Origin: Gordonia phthalatica
Lineage (GTDB): Bacteria > Actinomycetota > Actinomycetes > Mycobacteriales > Mycobacteriaceae
NCBI RefSeq assembly: GCF_001305675.1
Contig: NZ_CP011853.1
Span: 124,001 to 188,000, forward strand
Direction of reading: 5' to 3'
DNA length: 64,000 bases
Part shown: one piece after another, positions 16,698 to 25,415 of the stretch
How positions within the stretch are numbered: position 1 is the stretch's first letter
Layout of the letters: the number at the start of each line of letters is the position of its first letter
Notes under the pieces: model-generated
What the model was told of the DNA's origin: nothing
What the model saw: the letters and a program-made list of their open reading frames with translations, nothing else
Databases searched by the model: none
Position numbers and translations under genes: made by a program

Positions 16698-17599
16698 TCA
16701 CCGCTCACGTGGTTCGAGGCAGGCCGTGACGAACGCGGTCCCGGCGCGGATCGCGGGCTGATGCCGCAGCAGTCGGTAATGGGCCAGACGCCCCAGCCCC
16801 CGCGTCGTGACCAGTTCCGCGCCGGGCCAGGCCTCCGCGATCGCCGTGCTGGTGGCATAGGGGCGTCGGGGTCGTCGGGATCGTGCACCAGCAGGAGTGG
16901 CGGATATCCGGTGTGCGGTGCCAAGCGCACGACGTCGGTGTCGTAGAGCGGCACGCCCAGGAGGCCGTCGAGCCGTCGATGCAGCCGTCGCCGGGTCCGC
17001 GGTCCGAAGCCGTGCCGCTGGGCGAAGTGATCCAGGTAGTCGGCGAAGTCGCCCATCGGCGCGAGGAACACGAGGCGACCGACCGGGGTGCCCCGGGTCG
17101 CGGCCAGTGCGACGGCCTTCGCGCCCATCGAGTGGGCGACCACCGCGTGTGCCGGTCCGTGCGCGGCGATCATCGCCGCGACCGCGTCACCGCACTCACC
17201 GATCGTCGTGCGCCCCGGACCCATCGCGCCGGCATCGGACTCGTTGTGGGCGGGCAGGTCGACGGCGATCACTCGGAAGCCGGCCTTGGTGAGCGGCTTG
17301 ATGAACATCGCCAGGTGCGGACGCCGCCCGCCCCACCCGTGAACCAGATAGACGATCGGGCCCTCGCCCCATGCCTCACCGGCGACCCGGTGCCCGTCCC
17401 AGAACGCCTCGACGGACTCACCGGCAGGGATCCCGGGCGGCATGCGCACCGCGTCGAACACGGGAGGAGTGCACCAGAGTCGGGCCGCCCACCGCGCCCC
17501 GATGCCGGGCGCGACCACCTCCAGAACACCGAACGCGCGCCTGGTCCGAACCGGTATCTCGGGTTCGAGACCGGACTCGGCCGGCGCGGGTTCTGCCAC
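16698..17599 (-). pseudogene. Alpha/beta hydrolase with an apparent single-base frameshift
   Basis: The N-terminal 245 or so residues are a normal alpha/beta hydrolase: oxyanion motif HGWGG, VDLPAHNES and nucleophile motif AHSMG. After VHDPDDPDAP the frame runs into unrelated Arg/Pro/Ser-rich sequence. One added base at the GGGG run at 16860-16863 restores a family-like end, including ATSTAIAEAWPGAELVTTRG then LGRLAHYRLLRHQPAI, which carries the catalytic-His region, with a stop at 16698 and a total of 300 aa. I used the GTG at 17599, just after the SCO6745 gene; an ATG at 17641 would overlap it. It is either a real frameshift or a sequencing error in a homopolymer. Confidence 0.75.
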
Positions 17600-17603
17600 C
17601 GCG

Positions 17604-18467
17604 TCAGGCCTTCTTCCGCGTCCCCGGAAGCACTCCGGCATCCAGGATCGGCTTCACGAACGGCCGCGTCTGTTCGATGACGTCGGCGAAGTCCGCGGAG
17701 AAGGCGGCACCGGTGATCGCGTCGGTGCGTGCCTCGATGCGCTGGTACAGCTCATAGCCCGCATCCGTGAGGCGGTGGCCGTCGTCCGTGGCGGCGACCA
17801 GGTCACGCTGCGCGAGACGCTCGACGGCCGCGTTCCAGTCATCGTCCGACCACCCTCGCGTCAGCAGGAACATGCGCTTGCCCATCACTCGTCGCTGAAC
17901 GGTGGGATCTGGCAGCGCGGCTTCGTGGAAGACGCCCGCGTCGATGCCGTTCAGATCGCTGTCGACGAGCGCGGAGATGTGGTTGTCGCCGCGCCACTCG
18001 CGCAGTGCCGACAGGTGACGCCACAGAGCGAGGTGCGGGACCTCGGGGATCGGGGTCGTCGCCCACGCGGTGCCGAGTGGACGACCCGACAGCGGGAGAC
18101 CGGCGATCAACTCCTCGAACGCAGGCAGCAGGGGAGTGATCCGATCGACGGCGTCACCGAGGATCGAGCGGTACTGCTCGTCGAGCATCGCGTAGCGGCG
18201 GTCGTCGAGTGCGGTGAGACCGGCGGCGCGAGCGCGGTCCCACGACGCCGCGATGGTCTCGGGGTTGAAGTTGTAGAAGGCGGAGGCGACGACGGCACCG
18301 GTCGTCTCGCCGAGCGGGCAGGCCCGCGCACCGACGTAGAAGGCGTGGCCGTCGAGGCCCAGATCCTGCTGGGCGTCGCCGAGTCCGTGGTTGAAGTAGG
18401 TGAGGACGTGGAAGGGCTCAAGGGAGTCGTAGGCGCGGCGGGCGATGGCGGCGGTGTCGAGGCTCAT
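17604..18467 (-). CDS. SCO6745 family protein (MarR-like HTH region)
   Basis: A 287-aa protein of the SCO6745 family common in actinobacteria. It starts ARRAYDSLEPFHVLTYFNH and has the family block ALWRHLSALREWRGDNHISAL and a C-terminal winged-helix-like part (LAQRDLVAATDDGHRLTDAG). The family's function is not known to me; the C-terminal half resembles MarR-type DNA-binding domains. It is followed closely by the hydrolase gene, so the two are likely co-transcribed. The ATG at 18467 follows a GTG that is also possible. Confidence 0.8.
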   Translation of the reverse strand: MSLDTAAIARRAYDSLEPFHVLTYFNHGLGDAQQDLGLDGHAFYVGARACPLGETTGAVVASAFYNFNPETIAASWDRARAAGLTALDDRRYAMLDEQYRSILGDAVDRITPLLPAFEELIAGLPLSGRPLGTAWATTPIPEVPHLALWRHLSALREWRGDNHISALVDSDLNGIDAGVFHEAALPDPTVQRRVMGKRMFLLTRGWSDDDWNAAVERLAQRDLVAATDDGHRLTDAGYELYQRIEARTDAITGAAFSADFADVIEQTRPFVKPILDAGVLPGTRKKA

Positions 18468-18506
18468 CACTTCACTGTGCCACCGAAAGGGCTTGTGCGG
18501 AGGCGA

Positions 18507-18522
18507 TGTTCAACGTGAAACA
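18507..18522. other. parS-like palindrome
   Basis: Read on the minus strand it is TGTTTCACGTTGAACA, which matches the ParB-binding site TGTTTCACGTGAAACA at 14 of 16 positions. It overlaps the end of the MFS gene. I saw no further copy in the window; two central-half mismatches make binding uncertain. Confidence 0.35.
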
Positions 18523-20075
18523 TCACTGTTGGTCGCGTCGAGCCGGGTGCCCTTGGGAACCAGGGCGAACACCGTCGCGGCGACCCCGAGCATCAGCAGT
18601 CCACCGATCAGGTTCGTCACCTGCATAGACTCGGTGAAGGCGACGCCGGCGTCGTGGGCGAGGTCGGGCAGGTGCAGTTCCTGAGCTGTCGCGGCGGCGG
18701 AGCCGATGGACTCGCGGGCGGCCTCGCCGGCAGTGGGGTCGAGTCCGGCGAGGACGTCGGAGCCGTCGAGCTGCTGCCGGTACAGGACCGCGGCGATGCT
18801 GCCGAGCAGGGCGACGCCGACCACGCTGCCGAGCTCGTAGGAGGTTTCCTCCATGGCGGCCGCGTTGCCGGCGCGGTTCTCCGGGCTGCCCGACATGATC
18901 AGTGCCGAGCCGATCGCGAGCGAACCCATGCCGATGCCGACGAGGCACAGCGAGACGACGACGGAGGCGTAGTGGAGCTCGCCGGGAACCAGGTAGATCA
19001 CGATCATGCCGAGGCCCGCCATGGCGATGCCGCCCGCCATCACGGTGCGCGGACCGATCCGTTCGGCGAGGGCCGGGGCGGCGAGGGAGGCGATCGCCGC
19101 GGCGATGGCGAGGGGGATCAGTTCCACGCCGGCGCGGATGGGGGAGCTGCCCTCGACGGCCTGCAGCCATTGAGCCAACAGCAGCAGCGCCGCGGCCATC
19201 GCGAACATGGAACCGAGCGCCCCGGCGATGCCGCCGGTGAAGACGCGATTGCGGAACAGGCCGAAGTCGAGCATCGGGCGCTCCTGCCGCAGGCTGCGTC
19301 GAATGAAGAGGGTCAGCAGGACGCTGCCGCCGATCATCGCCGCCCAGCCGCCGGGAACCAGCAGGCTGGACTGCGCGCCGAAGTGCTTCACCGACCACAT
19401 CAGCAGGGTGATGCCGGAGAACGAGAGAACGATGCCGAGCCAGTCCCAGACACCGGGATCGGCGGAACGGGACTCGGGGATCAGGAACGCGGCACCGACC
19501 ACCGCGAGGGCCATCAGCGGCACGTTGACCAGGAAGGCCGACTGCCACGAGAACTGCTCGACCAGGAAGCCGCCGATCAGGGGGCCGATGGCCGCGCCGA
19601 GACCGGCGATCGACGCCCACACAGCCAGGGCGCGTGCGCGTTCCCGTGCGTCGGTGAAGAGCACGCGGATGGTCGAGAGGGTGGTCGGCATGATGAACGC
19701 GCCGCCGATGCCGAGCAGGGTGCGGATGCCGATCACCGCGACGGCGGAGTCGGCGAACAGCACGAGGAGCGAGGCCAACCCGAAGGTCGCGTAGCCGGCC
19801 ATCAGCAGGCGCTTGCGGCCCCAGCGGTCGGCGAGGGCGGCGGCCGGGACCAGCAGACCGGCCAGCACCAGGGAGTAGACGTCGACGATCCACAGCACCT
19901 GGTCGGCGCTGGGCTTCAGGTCGGCGGACATCGCGGGAAGCGCGACGTTGAGGATCGTCATGTCCATGACGATCACCAGCAGGCTGGCGCTCAGGACGGC
20001 GGTCGCCAGCCATGCGCGGCGGGTCGAGAGAGTGGGGGATTCGGTGGCGAGTCCGGTGCTCATCGGATAGGTCAT
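18510..20075 (-). CDS. DHA2-family MFS drug efflux transporter
   Basis: A 521-aa, 14-helix proton antiporter of the QacA/LfrA/EmrB type: MDMTILNVALPAM in helix 1 (motif D1), the A-motif LADRWGRKRLL, and motif C GAAIGPLIGGFL. Family members export cationic dyes, quaternary amines, fluoroquinolones or other drugs. It overlaps its TetR regulator by 4 bases (ATGA), the same arrangement as lfrR-lfrA in mycobacteria. An ATG five codons downstream (20063) is an alternative start. The substrate cannot be read from sequence. Confidence 0.9.
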   Translation of the reverse strand: MTYPMSTGLATESPTLSTRRAWLATAVLSASLLVIVMDMTILNVALPAMSADLKPSADQVLWIVDVYSLVLAGLLVPAAALADRWGRKRLLMAGYATFGLASLLVLFADSAVAVIGIRTLLGIGGAFIMPTTLSTIRVLFTDARERARALAVWASIAGLGAAIGPLIGGFLVEQFSWQSAFLVNVPLMALAVVGAAFLIPESRSADPGVWDWLGIVLSFSGITLLMWSVKHFGAQSSLLVPGGWAAMIGGSVLLTLFIRRSLRQERPMLDFGLFRNRVFTGGIAGALGSMFAMAAALLLLAQWLQAVEGSSPIRAGVELIPLAIAAAIASLAAPALAERIGPRTVMAGGIAMAGLGMIVIYLVPGELHYASVVVSLCLVGIGMGSLAIGSALIMSGSPENRAGNAAAMEETSYELGSVVGVALLGSIAAVLYRQQLDGSDVLAGLDPTAGEAARESIGSAAATAQELHLPDLAHDAGVAFTESMQVTNLIGGLLMLGVAATVFALVPKGTRLDATNSDVSR

Positions 20076-20611
20076 TTCTGCGCCATGAACGGCGCGACGA
20101 GGGTGTGGAGGAAGTCTTTGGAGACGACGGTCTCGTGCAGGACCGCGTGCACGACGACGCCGTCGGCCAGCATCGCGAGGGCCAGTGCGTTGTCCGCGCC
20201 GACGTAGCCGGTGAGGATGTCGATTAGGTTGTTCTGCCAGCGGAGAGACAGCTCGCGGAGGTCGGCGTTGAACGCGCCCGCCGACATCAGGGAGACGTCG
20301 GCGGCGATGTTCCGACTGTTCTGCAGGTAGTCGTGCATCCGGTCGACGAGCGCGTCGGGCGATCCGTCGGCGTCGAGCAGGGCCTGACGGACGGCGTCGA
20401 GGTCGTCGTCGATCTCCTTCGCGAGAAGCGCGAGCGCTTGGGTGCGGAGGTCGTCGAGCGAGGTGAAGTACTGGGTCGTGGAGCCGAGGGGGACCTGCGC
20501 CCGTTCGGCGACCATCCGGTGCGTGATGCGTTCCGGACCCACCTCGACGACGAGGTCGGCCGCGGCGTTCACGATCGCCGCACGACGGGCCTCGGGATCT
20601 CGCTTCGCCAT
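20072..20611 (-). CDS. TetR-family repressor of the MFS pump
   Basis: A 179-aa TetR protein: HTH at about residues 25-50 (ITHRMVAERAQVPLGSTTQYF) and a ligand domain ending FLHTLVAPFMAQK. I used the ATG at 20611, which has GGAGGAG immediately upstream; the in-frame start at 20647 lies inside the operator. It is coupled to the MFS gene by an ATGA overlap and has a large palindrome in its promoter region, so it most likely represses both genes. Confidence 0.9.
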   Translation of the reverse strand: MAKRDPEARRAAIVNAAADLVVEVGPERITHRMVAERAQVPLGSTTQYFTSLDDLRTQALALLAKEIDDDLDAVRQALLDADGSPDALVDRMHDYLQNSRNIAADVSLMSAGAFNADLRELSLRWQNNLIDILTGYVGADNALALAMLADGVVVHAVLHETVVSKDFLHTLVAPFMAQK

Positions 20612-20627
20612 TGCTCCTCCAAATTCT

Positions 20628-20653
20628 GTACGAATGTACATGTACAAATGTAC
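20628..20653. promoter_or_regulatory. TetR operator: symmetric GTAC palindrome
   Basis: GTAC, 4 bases, GTACATGTAC, 4 bases, GTAC: all four half-site tetramers are spaced symmetrically around 20640/20641, directly upstream of the tetR start. This is the layout expected for two TetR dimers on opposite faces. Confidence 0.65.
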
Positions 20654-20751
20654 GCGACGGAGTCGCGGGTTGAGCCGACTTCCGAGGCGTTAGCCGAGGC
20701 GTCGGTCGAAACCACGGTGAGGTGCGCTGGGAGAGTCAACCCCTGGGGCCC

Positions 20752-21306
20752 CTAGAACGCCCTCCGCACATGCCCGGCCAAGGCGTCCAGCGGCTCCACC
20801 GTCCGCCGCGCGCGGGAGGTGATGATCGCGCCCTCGAGGGAGGCGATGAGCATCTGTCCGGTGCCCTGTGCGGCGTCCGGGGAGGCGCCGTCGCGTGCGA
20901 AGGCTGCGGCGACCAGGCCGCCGAGTGCGGTGAACGACTCGGCGGCGCGCTCGGCTGCCTCCGGGTACTCGGCGGTGGCGAGGGCGGCCGCCACGAGAGG
21001 GCAGCCGAACTCGTAGTCGCTGTCGGTGAGGATGGTCTTCCAGCTGTCGATCACGGCGACGAAGCCGTCGACGGCCGACCGTCCCGCCTGCAGTTGAAGC
21101 ATTCGGGCTGTCGCGTAGCGCCCGGCGGAGGTGGTGGCCTCGGCGAGGAGTTGCGCCTTGCCGTCGGGGAAGTGCTGGTACATCGACCGTCGCGCGACGC
21201 CGCTGTGGGCCAGCAGCTCGGCCATCCCGAAGCCGTCGGCACCTTTGCGGCGGAGCAGGGTGATGGCCGAGGCGATCAGGCGGTCGTGAACCGAGGGCGT
21301 GGTCAT
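20752..21306 (-). CDS. TetR-family transcriptional regulator
   Basis: A 184-aa TetR/AcrR protein. The HTH lies at about residues 8-50 (LLAHSGVARRSMYQHFPDGKAQLL), and the C-terminal half is of the LmrA/YxaF type (LTDSDYEFGCPLVAAAL). The ATG at 21306 is favoured over a GTG two codons earlier. It is divergent from a thioesterase gene with a perfect palindrome between them, so it probably controls both. The ligand is unknown, possibly an acyl-CoA or lipid given the neighbour. Confidence 0.88.
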   Translation of the reverse strand: MTTPSVHDRLIASAITLLRRKGADGFGMAELLAHSGVARRSMYQHFPDGKAQLLAEATTSAGRYATARMLQLQAGRSAVDGFVAVIDSWKTILTDSDYEFGCPLVAAALATAEYPEAAERAAESFTALGGLVAAAFARDGASPDAAQGTGQMLIASLEGAIITSRARRTVEPLDALAGHVRRAF

Positions 21307-21327
21307 GCTCACAGGGTACTCACTTGT

Positions 21328-21341
21328 AGAACGATCGTTCT
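21328..21341. promoter_or_regulatory. Perfect palindromic TetR operator
   Basis: AGAACGATCGTTCT is a perfect 14-base palindrome between the divergent tetR and thioesterase starts. TACCGT (21344-21349) could be the -10 of the thioesterase, so the bound regulator would block its promoter. Confidence 0.7.
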
Positions 21342-21355
21342 GCTACCGTCACGCT

Positions 21356-22180
21356 ATGACTCACGTATTCGACGAGGCGATCGTCCTCGCGCCGGTTGCC
21401 GACGCCGCAGACCGCGACGGGCGCGCAGGGCATGTGGTGCGGGCGACGACGCATCCGGCCTACGCCAACATGGTCGGTCCATTCGGCGGGATCACGGCCG
21501 CCACCGTCGTCAACGGCATTCAGCAGCATCCGGATGTGCTGGGGGAGCCGCTGTCCCTGACGATCAACTACGTCGCGCCGATCGCCTACGGCGAGTGGGA
21601 TCTGGAGTTGGATCCGGTGCGCACCAACCGCACCAACCAGCACTGGGTCTTCACCATCTCGCAGGAGGGCGACGCCGTCGCCACCGGCACCGCGGTCTTC
21701 GCCGTCGTGCGCGACACCTGGGCGGACATCGAAGCCACGCCACCGCAGGCACCTCCCGCCGACGAGGTGGAGCCGTCGGACTTCGTCGACTTCATCGAGT
21801 GGGCCAAGCAGTACGACAAGCGGTTCGTGGTCGGCGGGCTCAGCGAGGACGGGTCAGACGACTCGACGTCGACCCTGTGGCTGCGCGACGAACCCGCGCG
21901 TCCCATCGACTTCCCGGCGCTGGCGTCGATGACCGACTGCTTCTTCCCGCGCATCTTCCTGCGTCACGGCGCGTACATGCCCGCGGGCACCATCTCGCTG
22001 ACCGTGTACTTCCACGCGACGTCCGGCGAACTGGCCGCGCACGGCACTGACCACGTCCTGGCGACGGCGCGCGGTGTCCGGTTCGGTCACGGCCACTTCG
22101 ACCAGTACGGCCAGATCTGGTCCGGCGACACGCTGCTCGCGACCACGCATCAGCTCGTCTACTACAAGGATCCCGCCTGA
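21356..22180 (+). CDS. Acyl-CoA thioesterase family protein (double hotdog, TesB-like)
   Basis: A 274-aa protein with two hotdog-like halves: HPAYANMVGPFGGITAATVVNGI at the start of the first, and PLSLTINYVAPIAYGEWDLEL; then ASMTDCFFPRIF and FHATSGELAAHGTDHVLATARG in the second. Family members hydrolyse fatty acyl-CoA thioesters in the cytoplasm. The ATG at 21356 has no Shine-Dalgarno but lies 6 bases after a TACCGT -10 candidate, which suggests a leaderless mRNA. It is divergently paired with tetR. Confidence 0.87.
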   Translation: MTHVFDEAIVLAPVADAADRDGRAGHVVRATTHPAYANMVGPFGGITAATVVNGIQQHPDVLGEPLSLTINYVAPIAYGEWDLELDPVRTNRTNQHWVFTISQEGDAVATGTAVFAVVRDTWADIEATPPQAPPADEVEPSDFVDFIEWAKQYDKRFVVGGLSEDGSDDSTSTLWLRDEPARPIDFPALASMTDCFFPRIFLRHGAYMPAGTISLTVYFHATSGELAAHGTDHVLATARGVRFGHGHFDQYGQIWSGDTLLATTHQLVYYKDPA

Positions 22181-22196
22181 GCCTTGGTTCAGTCGG

Positions 22197-23678
22197 TCAG
22201 AGGGCCGAGAAGTACGCGGTGGAGAAGGCCACCGAGCCGAGGGCGATGCGGTACATGCCGAGATTCACGTTGCTGATGGTGTCACCGGGCTTGTGGTAGT
22301 TCGGGTCGAAGAAGTCGCCGACCGTGCCGCCCCACTGGCTCTGCTGCTTCTGGCTCTTCTTGCCGTCCGCGCCGGTGTCCACGCCACCGCAGGCGATGCC
22401 CGCCTCCTTGAACGGGCCGTAGTCCGAGCGGCCGTCGAAGGCGGAGGCGTCGACGGGCACATTCCTCCACGCGAAGTAATTGCGGAAGACCTGCTCGATC
22501 ACGCCGGATCCGGCGGGGCCCGCGCCGCCCTCGAGCTTGCCCGAACCGTCACCGTCGAAGGTGAAGTACCCGCCGTTGGGTGAACCGAGCATGTCGAAGT
22601 TGAGGTAGCGCTTGATCTTCGACGCCTGCTCCGCGCTCAGGGCGGAGACGTAGTGCTCCGAGCCGAAGAGGCCCTCCTCCTCCGCGCCCCACAGTGCGAA
22701 GCGGACCTTGTTCTTGACGTCGGCGTTCGCGCCGATCGTGGCCGCGGTCTCCAGGACGGCGGCCGAACCGGTGCCGTTGTCGTTGATGCCGGGCCCCTCG
22801 GCGACGCCGTCGAGGTGCGCACCGACCATCTGCACGTTGTCGGCGTCGCCCTTGGTGGTCTCGGCGAGGATGTTCCAGGTCTTTGCCTTCTCGGTCTTCG
22901 CGTCCACGGTCAGCGTGACGTCCTGCCCGTCGACGATCGGCGCGTCCTGTGCGACGCCGACGACGGCGATGGAGGCGCTGTCGTCGAGGCCGAGGGTGCC
23001 GCCCTTCCAGTCGCCCGGTCGGTCGTTGGTGATGACGAGAGCCTTGGCGCCCTTCGCTGCGGCGGCCTTGTACTTGTCGCCGAAGGTGCACGTGCCGCGC
23101 TGGACGACCGCGATCGTTCCTTCGGTGACCTTCCGCAGGTCGTCGGCGGTGCAACCCAGGTTGCCGGTGACCACGGCCTTGGCGGTGACGGTGCCGTCGG
23201 TCGCTCCGGAGAATGCGAGCGCGGTGGCCTTCACGGGCGCACCCGCGGCGAGGACGTCCGCCTTCGACGCGGACCACACGGCCGTCGGGAACTCCTGCCG
23301 GACCGGTTTGTACCCCGCCTCGCGCAACACCTTCTCGGCGTACTCGACGCTCTGCCGGTAGCCCGGTGAGCCGAGCGCACGGTTGCCGCCGTTGCGGTTC
23401 GCGATGTCCTGGAAGGCCCGCAGGTGCTTCATTGCGCCGTCGAGGGTGACGGCGTCCGCCAGCGTCCTGGCCTTCGCGGTGGCGCCGGCGTCGTCGGCCG
23501 CACCCGGAGGTGCCGGACGATCGACGCTGCTCGGCGCCGCCGTCGAGGAAGAGACGGCCGCCGTGCTCGACGACGCCGCGTCGTCTCCCGACGTGCCGCA
23601 GCCCGCCACGACGAGGCTGACGGCGGCGAGTGCGGTGGCGATTCGAACGGCGACGGAGCTTCTTCGCGTGGGCGACAT
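22197..23678 (-). CDS. Secreted lipoprotein aminopeptidase, M28 family (LpqL-like)
   Basis: A 493-aa lipoprotein: signal peptide with lipobox VVAGC, a Ser/Thr/Ala/Pro-rich linker, a PA (protease-associated) insert around residues 160-270 (GNLGCTADDL, AVVQRGTCTFGDKY), and an M28 zinc peptidase core with the ligands in GAHLDGV, GINDNGTG, WGAEEEGLFGS, NFDMLGS and YHKPGDT. It cleaves N-terminal residues from peptides outside the membrane. LpqL and related proteins of mycolic actinobacteria have this layout. The ATG at 23678 gives the cleanest signal peptide. It is convergent with the thioesterase gene. Confidence 0.92.
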   Translation of the reverse strand: MSPTRRSSVAVRIATALAAVSLVVAGCGTSGDDAASSSTAAVSSSTAAPSSVDRPAPPGAADDAGATAKARTLADAVTLDGAMKHLRAFQDIANRNGGNRALGSPGYRQSVEYAEKVLREAGYKPVRQEFPTAVWSASKADVLAAGAPVKATALAFSGATDGTVTAKAVVTGNLGCTADDLRKVTEGTIAVVQRGTCTFGDKYKAAAAKGAKALVITNDRPGDWKGGTLGLDDSASIAVVGVAQDAPIVDGQDVTLTVDAKTEKAKTWNILAETTKGDADNVQMVGAHLDGVAEGPGINDNGTGSAAVLETAATIGANADVKNKVRFALWGAEEEGLFGSEHYVSALSAEQASKIKRYLNFDMLGSPNGGYFTFDGDGSGKLEGGAGPAGSGVIEQVFRNYFAWRNVPVDASAFDGRSDYGPFKEAGIACGGVDTGADGKKSQKQQSQWGGTVGDFFDPNYHKPGDTISNVNLGMYRIALGSVAFSTAYFSAL

Positions 23679-23926
23679 GCCGCTATTAGATATGCATGTG
23701 GAGGATTGCGGAGGGATTGTGCGCACTTCCCTCGGAAGTCGAGTGGAGTTCGCTCTAGGGATACAGGGAGTGTCGGGGCGGTCGCGACAAAGTAGGGCTG
23801 GCGGCTGAGGGTGGGCCGTTCCGGTCCATTGCCGTCCGGCGTCGGTGATACGGCTCTACTCTTGAACAACCAAGTCTGTCCTGCCTCCGGTTGTCCTCCC
23901 ACAGCCCGAACCCGAAGGGGTTACAG

Positions 23927-24544
23927 ATGTCCAGCCTTGCCCTCGTCTTCGTCGGAGCCGTCCTCCTCGCCAACGGCCTCGTCTTCCTCGGCCCCATGTC
24001 GGCCCGCGCCGCCGTCCCGGTGAACCTGCTGGTCGGCGCCCTGATCGTCACGACGTCCCTGCTCGGCGCCGTGCCCGCGGGTCTCGACGATCGCATGGCG
24101 CTGTTCGGCGCCCTCGGCTTCTGCGTCTTCGGCTTCACCTACCTCAGCGTCGCGACGAGCACCCTGCTCAACGCCGACGGCTCCGGCGTCGGCTGGTACT
24201 GCGGCTGGGCCGCGGTGATGTCCGCCGTGCTAGCCGTCGTCAACTTCAGCGAAGGCGACCCGCGCCTGGCTTGGCTGTGGGTCTCGTGGATCGCGCTATT
24301 CGCGGCGTTCTTCCTCGCCGCCTTCACCGGCAGTGACCGCTTCGGCCGCGCTGCGGGCGCCGTCTCGGTGATCCAGTCCGTCACAACCGGGACCATTCCC
24401 GGACTGCTGATGATCAACGGTTCCTGGGCCGACTTCTCGGTCGTCGTCATCGCAGTCGTCCAGGTCCTCGGCATCCTCGGGTATCTCGCCGTCCTGGTGA
24501 TGCCCGCGCGCGTCCGGGAGGGTTCCGTGCGTACTGGTAGCTGA
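23927..24544 (+). CDS. AmiS/UreI family amide or urea channel
   Basis: A 205-aa membrane protein with six or seven hydrophobic segments. The start LALVFVGAVLLANGLVFLG and the FTYLSVA, NADGSGVGWYCGW blocks follow the AmiS/UreI family, whose members pass urea or short aliphatic amides. Family partners are usually urease or an aliphatic amidase, but neither is next to it here. GAAGGGG precedes the ATG at 23927. Confidence 0.88.
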   Translation: MSSLALVFVGAVLLANGLVFLGPMSARAAVPVNLLVGALIVTTSLLGAVPAGLDDRMALFGALGFCVFGFTYLSVATSTLLNADGSGVGWYCGWAAVMSAVLAVVNFSEGDPRLAWLWVSWIALFAAFFLAAFTGSDRFGRAAGAVSVIQSVTTGTIPGLLMINGSWADFSVVVIAVVQVLGILGYLAVLVMPARVREGSVRTGS

Positions 24545-24720
24545 AATGGGTGTCGGTACGGCGTGTCTTGGCTCGGCCTTTCAAATACCGTCCGCGCAGT
24601 GCCGGAAAAGCAGGGTGCAGACCGGGACGATCTCAACTTCTCCGCCGAGGTGAGTTCTGGTGCTTTTGTCGTGACCACCGCCTCGCCGGACCAGAGGCGG
24701 CGGGTTCCTTTGTCGCGCCG

Positions 24721-24740
24721 GTCATTCGAATAACGGACTC
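24721..24740. repeat. 20-bp intergenic element, copy 1
   Basis: GTCATTCGAATAACGGACTC, 42 bases upstream of a lipoprotein start, matches 28787-28806 at 17 of 20 positions. Its core ATTCGAAT is self-complementary. It is possibly a shared regulatory site. Confidence 0.4.
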
Positions 24741-24782
24741 CGTCAGTTGTACTGTTCGGTGCGTTACGGCAGAGTCAGTCAT

Positions 24783-25403
24783 ATGAGATACAAACGGGGG
24801 ATGTTCGTTCTCGTAGCAACTGCGGCGTTAGTCGCCTTGTCGGGGTGTTCAGTTCTCGGCGGCGAACCGGGCGGTGATACGACGGCGGCGTCGTCATCCG
24901 TAGTGACGGTGACCGAGACAGCGGACACTGCGCCTCCTCCGTCACCGAAGTCCACGACTCCTTCGACCACGTCACCGGGTGCGCGGAAGGTCACCGGCTT
25001 CTTCACCCCATCGAACGGGATCGTCTGTGACAGTTACGGTTCCAACGGATCAGGAATGATGTTATGCCGTCTGACCGGCATAGGCGGAACGGCAAGCCCG
25101 AAGAACGTCAATGCGGAGAGCTGCGACGGCGAGCCGTACGTGCGGTCGTCGGCGATGGGGTGGCGTGACAACAGATCGGGTTTCTGTTGGTGGAGTTACT
25201 CGGGGAATATGCCAGAACCAGGTCGCTATCCCGTTCTCGACTACGGTAAGTCCGCGGTCCTCTACTCCCCGCAAGGACTGGTCGTGTGTTCGTCCGCGTT
25301 CGACGGCGTGACCTGCAGGAAGCAGGGCACGACCCGGGCCGCCGACGGCTTCTTCTTCTCCAAACAATTCGTCGGCAGTCTCGCCGCCAAACCCACGTCA
25401 TAA
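24783..25403 (+). CDS. Cys-rich lipoprotein of unknown function (paralog A)
   Basis: A 206-aa lipoprotein: MRYKR start, hydrophobic stretch, lipobox ALSGC, then a Thr/Ser/Pro linker (about 30-80) and a domain with conserved cysteines and the blocks GFFTPSNGIVC, CDGEPY, GFCWWSYSG and GLVVCSSAFDGVTC. The gene at 27023-27616 encodes the same architecture with the same MRYKR start and matching blocks, and 26323-26919 a more distant relative. The domain has alternating SxxGIxC-type strands and paired Cys likely to form disulfides outside the cell. I do not recognise a named family. Confidence 0.8.
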   Translation: MRYKRGMFVLVATAALVALSGCSVLGGEPGGDTTAASSSVVTVTETADTAPPPSPKSTTPSTTSPGARKVTGFFTPSNGIVCDSYGSNGSGMMLCRLTGIGGTASPKNVNAESCDGEPYVRSSAMGWRDNRSGFCWWSYSGNMPEPGRYPVLDYGKSAVLYSPQGLVVCSSAFDGVTCRKQGTTRAADGFFFSKQFVGSLAAKPTS

Positions 25404-25415
25404 CGAAGGAACGGT

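Noticed and set aside
18654..20207. A 517-codon open plus-strand frame
   Set aside because: It is antisense to the MFS and tetR genes, and its product is a low-complexity Gly/Asp/His/Gln-rich sequence.
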